From: Robiginitomaculum sp.
GTDB lineage: Bacteria; Pseudomonadota; Alphaproteobacteria; Caulobacterales; Maricaulaceae
Length of the DNA stretch: 53,209 bases
Direction of reading: 5' to 3'
NCBI GenBank assembly: GCA_030949705.1
Contig: JAUZSF010000026.1
Span: forward strand, 1 to 53,209
This document shows positions 28,454 through 38,354 of this stretch, one piece after another. Every line of letters begins with the position of its first letter. The first letter of the stretch is position 1. Both the position numbers and the translations under genes were made by a program. The notes under the pieces were generated by a model. It was not told the origin of the DNA, made no database searches, and worked only from the letters and a program-made list of their open reading frames with translations.

Positions 28454-28580
28454 CATCCTTCGAGGCCCTTCGTGGGCGCTGCGCACCACCTCAGGACACC
28501 TCAGGATGAGGCTGAAGTAAACTTTCGCCCCCTACCACCTCATGTTGAGGTGCGAGGCGAAGCCGAGCCTCGAAACATGG
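28454..28580. repeat. Dispersed palindromic intergenic repeat of alphaproteobacterial type
   Basis: The left arm CATCCTTCGAGG...CACCTCAGGATGAGG and right arm CCTCATGTTGAGGTGCGAGG...CCTCGAAACATGG have the layout of a repeat I know from many alphaproteobacterial intergenic regions, with CCTCAGGATGAGG facing CCTCATGnTGAGG. Each arm can fold into a hairpin. Together with the phased array it occupies most of the 660-bp gene-free stretch between rpoH and pnp. No ORF is evident in that stretch, and I see nothing definite in 27993-28290 apart from a small CCCCA/TGGGG hairpin near 28131-28150. Confidence 0.7.
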
Positions 28581-28590
28581 AGAAGACCAG

Positions 28591-28623
28591 AAACAAAAAA
28601 CCCCGGGCGCTCCGCCCGGGGTT
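28591..28623 (-). terminator. Rho-independent terminator of the rpsO-pnp transcript
   Basis: A perfect stem, CCCCGGGCG (28601-28609) with CGCCCGGGG (28613-28621), has a CTC loop and extra AA/TT pairs. On the minus strand it is followed by a T6 run (28595-28600). It lies 34 bp after the pnp stop, so it should end pnp transcription before rpoH. Confidence 0.92.
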
Positions 28624-28656
28624 CTTCAGAACTTAAAAAATCAGCAGCGTTAAAGA

Positions 28657-30781
28657 TCAGCCTTCGTCTTGCTTGATCTCTTCACCGGTTTCCTGATTGA
28701 CGACCTTCATGGACAAGCGAACCTTGCCCCGGTCATCAAAGCCAAGCACCTTGACCTTGACCTTGTCGCCTTCCTTGACCACGTCGGTGGTGTTGTTGAC
28801 GCGCTCGGCGGCCAGCTGGCTGATATGCACCAGGCCATCTTTGGGGCCGAAGAAGTTTACAAAGGCACCAAAATCCATGGTTTTGACCACGGTACCGTCA
28901 TAAATTTCGCCCAGTTCCGGCTCAGCGGCAATGCCCTTGATCCAGTCCATGGCGGCCTTGATTGCATTGGCATCCGAAGAGGCGATCTTGATCACGCCGT
29001 CATCATTGATGTCGATCTTGGCACCGGTTTCTTCGACGATCTGGCGAATAACCTTGCCACCAGAGCCGATGACTTCGCGGATTTTGTCCTTGGCCACCGT
29101 GATGGTTTCAATGCGCGGAGCAAATTCACCCACTTCTTCACGAGAGGCACTAAGCGCCTTGTTCATTTCGCCCAGGATATGCATGCGCCCACCCTTGGCC
29201 TGTTCCAGCGCGGTTTCCATGATCTCTTCGGTGATCCCGGCAATTTTGATGTCCATCTGCAAAGAGGTGATGCCCTTTTCCGTACCGGCCACCTTAAAGT
29301 CCATATCGCCCAGATGATCTTCATCCCCCAGAATATCGGAAAGCACGGCGACGCCGTCTTTTTCCTTGATCAGGCCCATGGCAATGCCAGAGACCGGACG
29401 GCTGATCGGCACACCGGCATCCATCAGCGCCAGCGATGAACCACAGACCGTGGCCATGGAGGAGGAACCATTGGATTCGGTAATTTCCGAGACCAGACGA
29501 ATGGTGTAGGGAAAATCGTCCTTGGGAGGCAAGACCGCCCGCATGGCGCGCCATGCCAGCTTGCCATGGCCAATCTCGCGACGCCCCGGAGGGCCCATGC
29601 GGCGCGCTTCACCAACCGAATAAGGCGGGAAGTTATAATGCAGCAGGAAATTTTCCTTGGTGGTGCCGGTCAGGGCATCGATGAATTGCTCATCATCGCC
29701 GGTGCCCAAAGTGGCAATGACCAACGCCTGGGTTTCCCCACGGGTGAAAAGCGCCGAACCATGGGTGCGGGGCAGAACCGCGGTTTCACCAATGATCGGA
29801 CGAACCTCATCCAGCTTGCGGCCATCAATCCGTTTACCGGTTTTGATAATATTGCCGCGAACCACATCGGCTTCCAAGGATTTGAGCACACCGCCCAAAA
29901 CGTCTGCGGGAATGCCATCGGGATTTTCATCCGACTGGCCAAGTTCGGCATAGGCCTTGTCCTTGGCGGCGCTTACGGCGTCCTGACGTTCCAGCTTGTC
30001 GGTGATTTTATAGGCTTTGGTCAATGCGGCACCGACCAGTTTTTTGGCGGCGGCCTTTTCCTTTGAATGATCCGGTGATTCAAATTCAAAAGCAGGCTTG
30101 GCAGCTTTTTTTGGCCAGACGTTCGATCATTTCAATGACCGGCTGCATGGCTTCATGACCGGCCATCACCGCGCCCAACATATCGTCTTCGGACAATTCC
30201 TTGGCTTCGGATTCGACCATCATCACCGCGTCTTTGGTGCCGGCGACCAGCAGGTCCAGCTCGGTCTCAACCATTTCTTCAATGGTCGGGTTGATGACAT
30301 ATTCGCCATCGATCAGACCAACACGGGCACCGCCAATGGGGCCCATAAACGGTACGCCAGACAGCGACAGAGCCGCCGAGGCCGCCACCATGGCCAGCAC
30401 GTCCGGATCATTTTCCTGATCATGGCTGAGCACGGTCAGGATGACCTGAACTTCGTTTTTAAAGCCCTTGGCAAACAAGGGGCGGATCGGACGGTCAATC
30501 AGACGCGAGGTCAGGGTATCTTTTTCGGTCGGACGACCTTCGCGTTTGAAAAAGCCGCCTGGAATACGTCCGGCGGCATAATATTTTTCGGTGTAATTTA
30601 CGGTCAGCGGAAAGAAGTCCATGCCCGGTTTTTGTTCTTTGGCAAAGGTGACTGCCGCCAATACGGAAGTTTCGCCATAAGTGGCCAGCACAGAGCCCTG
30701 TGCCTGACGGGCAATGCGCCCGGTTTCCAGGGTCAGGTCGCGACCTTCCCAATCAATCGTTTCTTTTTGGATATCAAACAT
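28657..30781 (-). CDS. pnp: Polyribonucleotide nucleotidyltransferase (PNPase), one frameshift
   Basis: A 3'-5' phosphorolytic exoribonuclease of the RNA degradosome. ATG 30781 follows AGGAA. The first RNase PH domain ([16 protein letters not shown]...) runs to MIERLAKK, where an A7 run (30106-30112 as T on plus) breaks the frame. Removing one A gives [20 protein letters not shown] and joins the all-helical linker and second RNase PH domain ([35 protein letters not shown]), the KH domain ([15 protein letters not shown]) and the S1 domain up to 28657. Corrected length is about 708 residues, as expected. It lies downstream of rpsO. Confidence 0.95.
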
Positions 30782-30846
30782 ATGTGTTTTCCTCTATGGC
30801 CACGCGCCCCATGCGCATGGCCCTTACATGAGCCTTGGGCGACGTC

Positions 30847-31116
30847 CTAGCGACGCAGGCCCAGCTCTTTAATCAGCGCCTGATAGCGAGCTTCATTCTC
30901 GCGTTTCAGATAATCAAGAAGGCGGCGGCGCTGGGAAACCATTTTCAACAATCCGCGGCGCGAATGGTTATCCTTCTTGTGCATTTTGAAGTGTTCGGTA
31001 AGGGTTGAAATACGTGAAGACAGGATAGCAACCTGAACTTCCGGTGAGCCTGTGTCACCTTCGCTTTGCGCAAACTTTTTAATCAACTCAGCTTTGCGCT
31101 CAGTAGTAATCGACAT
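30847..31116 (-). CDS. rpsO: 30S ribosomal protein S15
   Basis: An 89-residue protein of normal S15 length with the family blocks [33 protein letters not shown] and RRRLLDYL. It binds 16S rRNA in the platform and often represses its own translation. It is followed by pnp after 65 bp, which contain a hairpin (GGCCA...TGGCC), and preceded by truB 159 bp upstream. Confidence 0.98.
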   Translation of the reverse strand: MSITTERKAELIKKFAQSEGDTGSPEVQVAILSSRISTLTEHFKMHKKDNHSRRGLLKMVSQRRRLLDYLKRENEARYQALIKELGLRR

Positions 31117-31275
31117 CTTTTCTTCTCCACGGCGTCGTTAAAATGATGGCCTTGCCGAGACGCCGTCCAGCAAGGTCAGGTAATGGATCGGGCTTATGGG
31201 CGAAAAGTTGCGAAATAGCAAGGTATAGAGCGCGGTTGAACCGCAGAATAAACAGATCAATTGCATCGCCGCCGA

Positions 31276-32223
31276 TCAGGATGATCCCGTGGCTGCATTA
31301 AAGACACGCACGGGTTTAAACGCGTCCCCCTCTTGGCGGCCAATGGCGATGGGCTCCTGATCCAGATGGGCATAGATCGGCGCATGGTCCGGCGCATCAT
31401 GCGCCATAATCGCCTGGTGCTGTGCCGGGCCCAGCAAAACGGCCCGGCCATGGCGTATATCATAGGCCTGGTCGAGGCCAAGCGACACATGGACCAGATC
31501 GCCAAGGGCGCTGTGCAGAGGTTGTAAAAGCGCTTGGGTATCCCCCTGCCGGACCCGTTCTTCCAGCAATGCAAGGCCAATGGCCTCGGCCGCGTCAAAC
31601 GGACCAACCCGGGTACGGCGCAGGCGCACCACATGGCCCTGTGTGCCAAGGGCGGCGGCAATATCGCGCATCAAGGATCGCACATAGGTGCCCTTGCCAC
31701 ACTCTACCGTAAAGGCCGCATGGTCTGCATCGGGCATGTCGGTCAGGCGCAGGGCGTCAATGCGCACCCGGCGTGATTTTAACACCACCTCTTCGCCGGC
31801 GCGAGCCAGATCATAAGCCCGTTTGCCATCCACCTTGATGGCGGAAAAGGCCGGGGGCATTTGTTCGATATCGCCAATGAAGCGGCCCAACACCGCCTCT
31901 ATGGCGGCCCGGTCCGGGCGCATATCCGAGGTGGCGCACACCTCGCCTTCGGCATCCAGCGTGGTGGTGGCGCAGCCCCATTGCACCGTAAATTCATAAA
32001 TCTTGCTGGCATCCATCATGAAATTAATGGTCTTGGTGGCTTCACCAAAGGCCAGCGGCAGCACGCCACTGGCCAACGGGTCCAGCGTGCCTGCATGGCC
32101 GGCCTTTTTGGCATCCAGCAACCATCGGGCCTTGCCCAGCGCCTGGGTGGAGGTCATGCCCAATGGCTTGTCCAGCACCAGCCAGCCGGTAATGTTTTGC
32201 CCTTTTTTGCGCGTGCGTCCCAT
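31276..32223 (-). CDS. truB: tRNA pseudouridine(55) synthase TruB
   Basis: TruB makes the T-loop pseudouridine 55. Encodes 315 residues, with GWLVLDKPLGMTSTQAL near the start, the catalytic aspartate in KAGHAGTLDPLASGVLPL, and CGKGTYVRSLMRDIAAALG later, followed by a C-terminal PUA-like region. It starts 11 bp after rbfA, consistent with the infB-rbfA-truB operon. Confidence 0.97.
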   Translation of the reverse strand: MGRTRKKGQNITGWLVLDKPLGMTSTQALGKARWLLDAKKAGHAGTLDPLASGVLPLAFGEATKTINFMMDASKIYEFTVQWGCATTTLDAEGEVCATSDMRPDRAAIEAVLGRFIGDIEQMPPAFSAIKVDGKRAYDLARAGEEVVLKSRRVRIDALRLTDMPDADHAAFTVECGKGTYVRSLMRDIAAALGTQGHVVRLRRTRVGPFDAAEAIGLALLEERVRQGDTQALLQPLHSALGDLVHVSLGLDQAYDIRHGRAVLLGPAQHQAIMAHDAPDHAPIYAHLDQEPIAIGRQEGDAFKPVRVFNAATGSS

Positions 32224-32234
32224 GCGGACAGGCC

Positions 32235-32630
32235 TTAGCCATCCTCATCTTGGGTCAGATCCCGGGCCACATCGGGGCGATGCAACAGCTCGCTGATATG
32301 GCTGGCCGTATCAAAGCTGTTATCGGCTTCGAATACCAGTTTTGGGGTGAATTTCATATCGATCTCGCGCCCCAGCCGCCCCCGCAAGAACGCCGAACAA
32401 CGATTCATCGCCTTGATCACGGTGGGGGTTTCCTTGCCGCCCAGCGGGATGCAAAACACATTGGCATGGCGCAGATCCGGCGAACAGCGCACCTCGGTGA
32501 TAGTCAACACCGTGCCTTTCAAATCCGGATCGCGCAATTCCTCGCGGGCCAATACATCGACCAGCGCATGACGCACCAGTTCGCCAGCGCGCAATTGGCG
32601 CTGTGTCGGGGCTTTGTTTTTCTTGCTCAT
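32235..32630 (-). CDS. rbfA: 30S ribosome-binding factor RbfA
   Basis: A 131-residue cold-shock and ribosome-maturation factor with a KH-like fold. Recognisable blocks are QRQLRAGELVRHALVDVL, VTLTEVRCSPDLRHANVF (here VLTITEVRCSPDLRHANVF) and FLRGRLGREIDMKFTPKL. It sits between the TrpF-like gene and truB. Confidence 0.95.
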   Translation of the reverse strand: MSKKNKAPTQRQLRAGELVRHALVDVLAREELRDPDLKGTVLTITEVRCSPDLRHANVFCIPLGGKETPTVIKAMNRCSAFLRGRLGREIDMKFTPKLVFEADNSFDTASHISELLHRPDVARDLTQDEDG

Positions 32631-32670
32631 AGGCGTTCCATAATCTTCTTTTTTTCTGTGGACAAGCTCA

Positions 32671-33330
32671 TTAGGTCGTCAACGTGTTGGCGCACACCTG
32701 TGCAAAACCACCCAGTTTGTCTGCATTCAGGGCAAATCCCGGGCCACGCAGGCCCGAACATATATCCAGGGCAAACGGCTTTACCTGCATACAGGCCTCT
32801 CTGGCGTTATCCGGGTTCAGGCCGCCGGCCAGGATCACCGGGCCGTCCAGCGTTTCGACAATGGTACGGGAAAGGTCCCAGTTATGGGTGCGCCCGGTAC
32901 CGCCCAGTTCCTTGACCGGCCCATCCATGCGGCCACTGTCCAGCAAGATCATGTCCCCGTGTGGGGCGGCGGCTTTGGCAGTATCCAGCGCCTCTTCGCC
33001 CTGGACATGCACCACCTGAATGATCAGCACGTCCGGGCAATGCCGGCGAATGGCCTCACAGGTTTGCACCGGCACGCAATCCACCAATTGCACCACATCA
33101 CAGCCACATCGCAGAACATGCTCCACCACCGCCTCAGGATCCGTATGGGAGGTCAGCAAAACCCGCTTGATACGCCCTTTGGTGGCGCGGGCAATGGTGG
33201 CAATGCGGACATCATCCACCGGCCCCGGCCCCGATGGCATGGCCGCCACCAGGCCAATGGCCCACGCGCCCGCGGCAATGGCCATTTCGGCCTCCTCCAC
33301 AGACTGGATACAGCAGATTTTGAAACGCAT
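32671..33330 (-). CDS. TrpF-like phosphoribosylanthranilate isomerase family protein
   Basis: A 219-residue TIM-barrel protein. ATG 33330 follows TGGAAA and gives the family start MRFKICCIQS; a longer frame to 33363 exists. The TrpF general-base cysteine (KIC) and the catalytic aspartate (LLDS) with GGTGRTHNW are present. The usual SPR phosphate-region motif is replaced by MPSGPGPVDD. It is not near any trp gene but between infB and rbfA. Either it is the only TrpF of the cell or a paralogue with another Amadori-type substrate. Confidence 0.75.
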   Translation of the reverse strand: MRFKICCIQSVEEAEMAIAAGAWAIGLVAAMPSGPGPVDDVRIATIARATKGRIKRVLLTSHTDPEAVVEHVLRCGCDVVQLVDCVPVQTCEAIRRHCPDVLIIQVVHVQGEEALDTAKAAAPHGDMILLDSGRMDGPVKELGGTGRTHNWDLSRTIVETLDGPVILAGGLNPDNAREACMQVKPFALDICSGLRGPGFALNADKLGGFAQVCANTLTT

Positions 33331-33359
33331 CAGAGTTTCCAAACACAATAAACGTGTCA

Positions 33360-33432
33360 TCACCCGATTTATTCGGGTGATCCAGAAAACAGGAAAAACA
33401 TGCTGGATTGCCCGAACCAGTCGGGCAATGAC
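33360..33432. repeat. Paired-hairpin intergenic repeat between infB and the TrpF-like gene
   Basis: Two hairpins are visible: TCACCCGA (33360-33367) with TCGGGTGA (33373-33380), and TTGCCCGA (33408-33415) with TCGGGCAA (33421-33428). They are joined by a segment whose ends ATCCAG and CTGGAT are also complementary. This composite palindrome resembles dispersed repeats in alphaproteobacterial intergenic regions. It lies just past the infB stop and may act as a transcript-end hairpin. Confidence 0.65.
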
Positions 33433-33441
33433 AGCCGCTGG

Positions 33442-35970
33442 CTAGAGCTTGCGTTCGATCTCGGTCACGTCAAAGCACTCGATCAGATCGCCTTTTTGCA
33501 GATCGTGGTAATTGAGAAAGCCCATACCGCATTCCTGTCCGGCATTGACCTCTTTGACCTCGTCCTTAAAGCGACGCAGCGTACTCAGCTCGCCTTCATG
33601 GATCACCACATTATCACGCAGCAGGCGCACCTTGGAACCACGGCGCACCACGCCTTCGGTAACCCGGCCACCGGCGATCTTGCCCAGTTTGGAGATATTG
33701 AAAACCTCCAATACTTCGGCATTACCCAGGAACGTTTCGCGCAATTCCGGATCCAGCATGCCTTCCAGCACCGCCTTGATGTCATCCAGGAGGTCATAAA
33801 TGATCGCATAATAGCGAATTTCCACGCCTTCTCTTTCGGCCAGTTCGCGCGCCTGTTTGGTCGCCCGCACATTAAAACCGATCACCGGCGAATTGGACGA
33901 CCGCGCCAACAGAATATCAGATTCAGTGATCCCACCAGCAGCAGAATGGATAACCCGGGCACGCACTTCATCATTGCCAAGTTTTTCCACCGCCTGTTTG
34001 ATGGCTTCGGCAGAACCCTGCACATCGGCTTTGACCACCAGAACCGCTTCGGCAATGTCCTTGTCTTTCAGACTGGCCATCATCTGTTCCAGCGAGGCCA
34101 CAGCCGAGGGGCCTGAGGCGGCATCAAGCTGACGAAGCTTGCGATCCCGATATTCAGTGATTTCGCGGGCACGGGCCTCGGTTTCCACCACGGCAAACGG
34201 CTCTCCCGGTTCCGGGGCGCCATTCAGGCCCAAAACCTCGACCGGCAAAGACGGCCCGGCTTCTTTAAGTTGCTGGCCACGTTCATCGGTCAAGGCGCGA
34301 ACCTTGCCCCAGGCCGTACCGGCCACCACAATATCGCCGCGCTTTAACGTACCGCGTTTCACCAGAACCGTGGCCACCGGACCACGCCCCTTGGCAACCT
34401 GGCTTTCAATAACCACGCCATCGGCACTGCGATCCGGATTGGCCGTCAGTTCCAGCACTTCGGCCTGCAGGGTGATGGCCTCGACCAGATCATCCAGCCC
34501 GGTTTTTTTCAGGGCAGAGACTTCGATCGCCTGCACATCGCCGCCGACAGATTCGGTCAGCACTTCATATTGCAGCAAATCATTCAGAACCCTGGTGGCA
34601 TCGGCGCCTTCCTTGTCCATCTTGTTGACCGCCACAATGATCGGCACGTCGGCCGCCTTGGCGTGATTAATGGCCTCAATGGTTTGCGGCATGACGCTGT
34701 CATCGGCGGCCACCACCAGCACCACAATATCCGTGGCCTGTGCGCCGCGCAGACGCATGGACGAAAACGCCGCATGGCCCGGCGTATCCAGGAAGGTGAT
34801 TTTATCGCCGGATTTCAGTTTCACCTGATAGGCACCAATATGCTGGGTAATCCCGCCAGCTTCGCCCGCCGCCACGTCCGTAGAACGCAAGGCATCCAGC
34901 AGCGAGGTTTTGCCGTGATCCACATGGCCCATAATGGTCACCACCGGATAGCGCGGTTTTTTGCTTTCCTCGGGATCGTCTTCACTGATAAAGCCGGTTT
35001 CCACATCGGATTCGGCCACGCGGCGAACCTTGTGTCCAAACTCTTCAACGATCAGTTCGGCGGTATCTGCATCCAGTTCATCATCAGGGCGCTTCATATC
35101 GCCCTGTTGCATCAAAAACTTGACCACATCGCGGGCCCGTTCGCTCATCCGGTTGGCCAGTTCGGCCACCGTGATGGTTTCGGGGATCACCACTTCGCGG
35201 ACCACCTTGTCCCGCGCGCCAGCATCGCCCGCCAGACGGCGCTCTTTTTCACGCTCGCGTGCCCGGCGCATGGACGCCAGCGAGCGTTGACGCTGACCTT
35301 CATCGCCATCCAGAATATTGCTGATGGTCAATTTTCCACGACGGCGCTTGGGTTCGGAGCGGCTGCGCGATACGGGTTTTTGCTCGACGCGTTTTTTCTT
35401 GATCCGACCGCCGAATTTTTCCACGGTGGATTCCGGTTTTGCCGGCATTTCCGAAGCAGGTGTGCGCGGCTCAGCGCGCGGGCGGGCGGCCTGTGCCGCA
35501 GCCGCGGCGGCCGCTTCGGCGGCGGCCCGTTCGGCTTCTTCCTTGGCACGGCGCTCTTCTTCTTCGCGTTTCTTGCGCTCGGCAATCAGCTGTTCTTTTT
35601 CTTCACGTTCCCGACGGGCGCGTTCTTCGGCCTCGATACGGGCGCGTTCCTCGCGACTGGCGGCCTCGGCCTTGGCCTTTTCCACAGCCGCTTCCCGGGC
35701 CAGAAATTCAGCCTCGGACAAACCCAATGCGCGGGCGCGGGCCGCGGTATCCGATTTGGCGTCGACCGGGGCTTCACTGGCCTCTGGTGCATCCGGTGCA
35801 CCGGTGGCGGCTTTGCCGATTACGCGCTTGCGCTTTTTCTCGACCACCACGAATTTGGAACGCCCACGGGAAAAGCTTTGCTTGACGGTTCCCGCCGCAA
35901 CATTGCGCTTCAGCGTCAGCGGCTTGCGTCCGCTGGCTTCCGGTTTGTCATTGTCGTTCGCGTCACTCAT
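33442..35970 (-). CDS. infB: Translation initiation factor IF-2
   Basis: IF-2 brings fMet-tRNA to the ribosome. ATG 35970 follows GGGAAA and is preferred over the ATG at 36003; the protein has 842 residues. The N-terminal region is long, charged and Ala/Glu-rich (coiled-coil-like, about 85-180). An IF2-N-like domain follows, then the GTPase domain with G1 [15 protein letters not shown]3 DTPGHAAF and G4 NKMD, and the C-terminal barrels with [17 protein letters not shown]. No frame defects in more than 2.5 kb. Confidence 0.97.
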   Translation of the reverse strand: MSDANDNDKPEASGRKPLTLKRNVAAGTVKQSFSRGRSKFVVVEKKRKRVIGKAATGAPDAPEASEAPVDAKSDTAARARALGLSEAEFLAREAAVEKAKAEAASREERARIEAEERARREREEKEQLIAERKKREEEERRAKEEAERAAAEAAAAAAAQAARPRAEPRTPASEMPAKPESTVEKFGGRIKKKRVEQKPVSRSRSEPKRRRGKLTISNILDGDEGQRQRSLASMRRAREREKERRLAGDAGARDKVVREVVIPETITVAELANRMSERARDVVKFLMQQGDMKRPDDELDADTAELIVEEFGHKVRRVAESDVETGFISEDDPEESKKPRYPVVTIMGHVDHGKTSLLDALRSTDVAAGEAGGITQHIGAYQVKLKSGDKITFLDTPGHAAFSSMRLRGAQATDIVVLVVAADDSVMPQTIEAINHAKAADVPIIVAVNKMDKEGADATRVLNDLLQYEVLTESVGGDVQAIEVSALKKTGLDDLVEAITLQAEVLELTANPDRSADGVVIESQVAKGRGPVATVLVKRGTLKRGDIVVAGTAWGKVRALTDERGQQLKEAGPSLPVEVLGLNGAPEPGEPFAVVETEARAREITEYRDRKLRQLDAASGPSAVASLEQMMASLKDKDIAEAVLVVKADVQGSAEAIKQAVEKLGNDEVRARVIHSAAGGITESDILLARSSNSPVIGFNVRATKQARELAEREGVEIRYYAIIYDLLDDIKAVLEGMLDPELRETFLGNAEVLEVFNISKLGKIAGGRVTEGVVRRGSKVRLLRDNVVIHEGELSTLRRFKDEVKEVNAGQECGMGFLNYHDLQKGDLIECFDVTEIERKL

Positions 35971-36085
35971 ACGTATTTCCCAAAACCAACCCTGGGCGAG
36001 CAATGTGCTGCCCTTGGCGGTAATCCTTTATCTGCACCCGCAGACCATCAGTTTAGGCCGTAAACTAACGGTCTTCATGGGCGAT

Positions 36086-36688
36086 TCAACTCCTCATGTC
36101 GCCTGTATCGCCAGAAAAAAGCAGGCGAAAGGCGCATAATCGTTCCGCATGGAACATAAACTGCTCTGCCAGCCCACCGGGCAGCAGGGCCATATGGGTA
36201 CTTTCGGCACGGCCAATACAGGCCCCCATTTGCCTTTGGGTGAAGGCCGTGACCATCGGCACCCCGCCCCATTTTCCGTCTGCCAGCGCCGCCAGCTTGC
36301 GCCGGCCATCTTCGGCACCATCGCTGGCCTCGACAAGACAGGCAGGGCGGCGGTTTTGCAATACACCACGAACCTGATCAAAGCCACACAGCAATTCGCC
36401 GGAACGTTTGGCCAGCCCCAGAAGATCCAGCGCCGCCCGGGCCAGAGCCTCTTCGGTTCGGGCGGGCAGATCGTCGGGCACCTGCACTTTGGCCTTGGCA
36501 GCCCGGGCAAAGCTGCGCTTTTTGATTGCCGCCTCCAGCACCGAGCGGTCGGCACAAACCCAGAGCCCGCGCCCCGGTGCCCGCGCCTTGACGTCCGGCA
36601 CCACCGTATCATCCGGCGCTATGGCAAATCGCACCAATTTGGCTTCGGGCAGAATTTCGCCGCTCTGGATGCATTTGCGTGTGCGCAT
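36086..36688 (-). CDS. ylxR: YlxR-like RNA-binding protein (DUF448) with L7Ae-like C-terminal domain
   Basis: Encodes 200 residues. The N-terminal YlxR domain is RKCIQSGEILPEAKLVRF with the family GRGLWVCADRSVLEAA block. The C-terminal half (about 85-185; LGLAKRSGELLCGFDQV) resembles the ribosomal L7Ae/YlxQ fold, so YlxR and YlxQ are fused as in many alphaproteobacteria. It lies between nusA and infB. YlxR proteins are reported to bind RNA and modulate expression; the role here is inferred from context. Confidence 0.88.
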   Translation of the reverse strand: MRTRKCIQSGEILPEAKLVRFAIAPDDTVVPDVKARAPGRGLWVCADRSVLEAAIKKRSFARAAKAKVQVPDDLPARTEEALARAALDLLGLAKRSGELLCGFDQVRGVLQNRRPACLVEASDGAEDGRRKLAALADGKWGGVPMVTAFTQRQMGACIGRAESTHMALLPGGLAEQFMFHAERLCAFRLLFSGDTGDMRS

Positions 36689-36710
36689 AGGTTCTCTTTA
36701 TCGGCTCAAA

Positions 36711-38354
36711 TCATGACGATCCGGCCGCGGCCTCCTCAGTGTTGCCATTTTCCCCATCTGCGCCCTCTTCCGCTTCGGCAGCGGCCGTGGCCAGTTCCTC
36801 TTCGGTAACCCAGCCCGCGGCGACCCGAGCGCGCATGATCATGTCATTGGCGGTCTCGACGCTGAGCTTTTCATCTTCGAAAATACCGGGTTGGCGCACC
36901 CGTTCGCCATCTTTGGTTTCAAACCAGCCACGCAGATCATCGGGGACCAGGCCGGCAAAGTCTTCGACATTCTTGATGTCGGCCTCGCCAAGCTTGACCG
37001 CCATGGCCAGCGTGATGCCTTCCATTTCAATCAGGTCATCAGCAACCCCCAGTTCTTTGCGGCGGGCATCCAGTTTTTCGGCCAGCCGTTCCAGATGTTC
37101 ACGGGCACGGGCCTGCAACTCGACGGCGGTATCTTCGTCAAAGCCTTCAATGCCGGCCACTTCTTCCATGTCGACAAAGGCCACTTCCTCGACACTTTCA
37201 AAACCTTCGGTGGCCAGCAATTGGGCGATCACTTCGTCCACGTCCAGCGCCTTCATGAACAGCTCCGTACGCGCAGAAAATTCTTTCTGGCGGCGTTCCG
37301 ATTCTTCTTCCTCGGTCAGGATATCAATGGTCCAGCCGGTCAGTTGCGAAGCCAGACGCACATTTTGACCACGGCGACCAATGGCCAGCGAAAGCTGCTC
37401 TTCGGGGACCACCACTTCAACGCGGCCATCATCCTCGTCCATCACCACTTTGGCCACTTCGGCCGGGGCCAGGGCGTTCACCAAAAACGTGGCCGGATCT
37501 TCGGACCATTGGATGATGTCAATTTTTTCGCCTTGCAGCTCGCTAACCACCGCCTGCACACGGCTGCCGCGCATACCCACACAGGCCCCCACCGGATCAA
37601 TGGCCGGGTCATTGGAAAGCACCGCAATTTTGGCACGGCTGCCCGGATCACGAGCCACCGATGGGATCTTGATAATCCCTTCGTACACTTCGGGGACTTC
37701 CTGAGCAAACAGCGCCGCCATCAGTTTGGGATGGGCGCGGGAAAGGAAAATCTGGGGCCCGCGGGCCTCTTCGCGCACTTCATAAATATAGGCACGGGTG
37801 CGATCACCCTGTTGCAGGTTTTCCCGCGGAATGCCGTCATTGCGGCGGATAATGGCCTCGGCCTTGCCAAGATCAATAATCACATTGCCATATTCAACAC
37901 GTTTGACGATGCCATTGACCACTTCGCCAACCCGATCCTTGAACTCTTCGTATTGACGCGCCCGTTCGGCTTCGCGCACTTTTTGCGTGATCACCTGTTT
38001 GGCAGCCTGACTGGCTACGCGGCCAAACTCGACGGGGGGCAGATCTTCATCAAAGACAAAACCAATCTCCGCATCGGGGTTCAGCTTTTTGGCCTCTTCC
38101 AGACTGATTTCCGTGGAATCGTTTTCCACCTCTTCAACCACGGTGACATAGCGTTTCAGCGCCATCGAGCCGGTAACCGGATCGATATGGGCACGAATGT
38201 CCAGCTCGCTGCCATAGCGGGAGCGGGCGGCCCGCTGGATCGCTTCTTCAATGGCTTCCAGAACGATGGATTCATCAATCGACTTTTCTGCCGCCACCGC
38301 CTTGGCGATCTGCAACAGTTCCAGTCGATTGGCGCTAACGCCGGTCAAGCTCAT
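36711..38354 (-). CDS. nusA: Transcription termination/antitermination factor NusA
   Basis: A 547-residue protein. The N-terminal RNAP-binding domain (RLELLQIAKAVAAEKSIDES) is followed by S1 (VNGIVKRVEYGNVIIDLG), two KH domains (DPVGACVGMRGSRVQAV and LAIGRRGQNVRLASQLTGW) and C-terminal helix-hairpin-helix repeats with an acidic Glu/Ala-rich tail. The start overlaps rimP by 4 bp (ATGA). NusA also commonly affects termination in its own operon leader, relevant to the hairpin before rimP. Confidence 0.98.
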   Translation of the reverse strand: MSLTGVSANRLELLQIAKAVAAEKSIDESIVLEAIEEAIQRAARSRYGSELDIRAHIDPVTGSMALKRYVTVVEEVENDSTEISLEEAKKLNPDAEIGFVFDEDLPPVEFGRVASQAAKQVITQKVREAERARQYEEFKDRVGEVVNGIVKRVEYGNVIIDLGKAEAIIRRNDGIPRENLQQGDRTRAYIYEVREEARGPQIFLSRAHPKLMAALFAQEVPEVYEGIIKIPSVARDPGSRAKIAVLSNDPAIDPVGACVGMRGSRVQAVVSELQGEKIDIIQWSEDPATFLVNALAPAEVAKVVMDEDDGRVEVVVPEEQLSLAIGRRGQNVRLASQLTGWTIDILTEEEESERRQKEFSARTELFMKALDVDEVIAQLLATEGFESVEEVAFVDMEEVAGIEGFDEDTAVELQARAREHLERLAEKLDARRKELGVADDLIEMEGITLAMAVKLGEADIKNVEDFAGLVPDDLRGWFETKDGERVRQPGIFEDEKLSVETANDMIMRARVAAGWVTEEELATAAAEAEEGADGENGNTEEAAAGSS

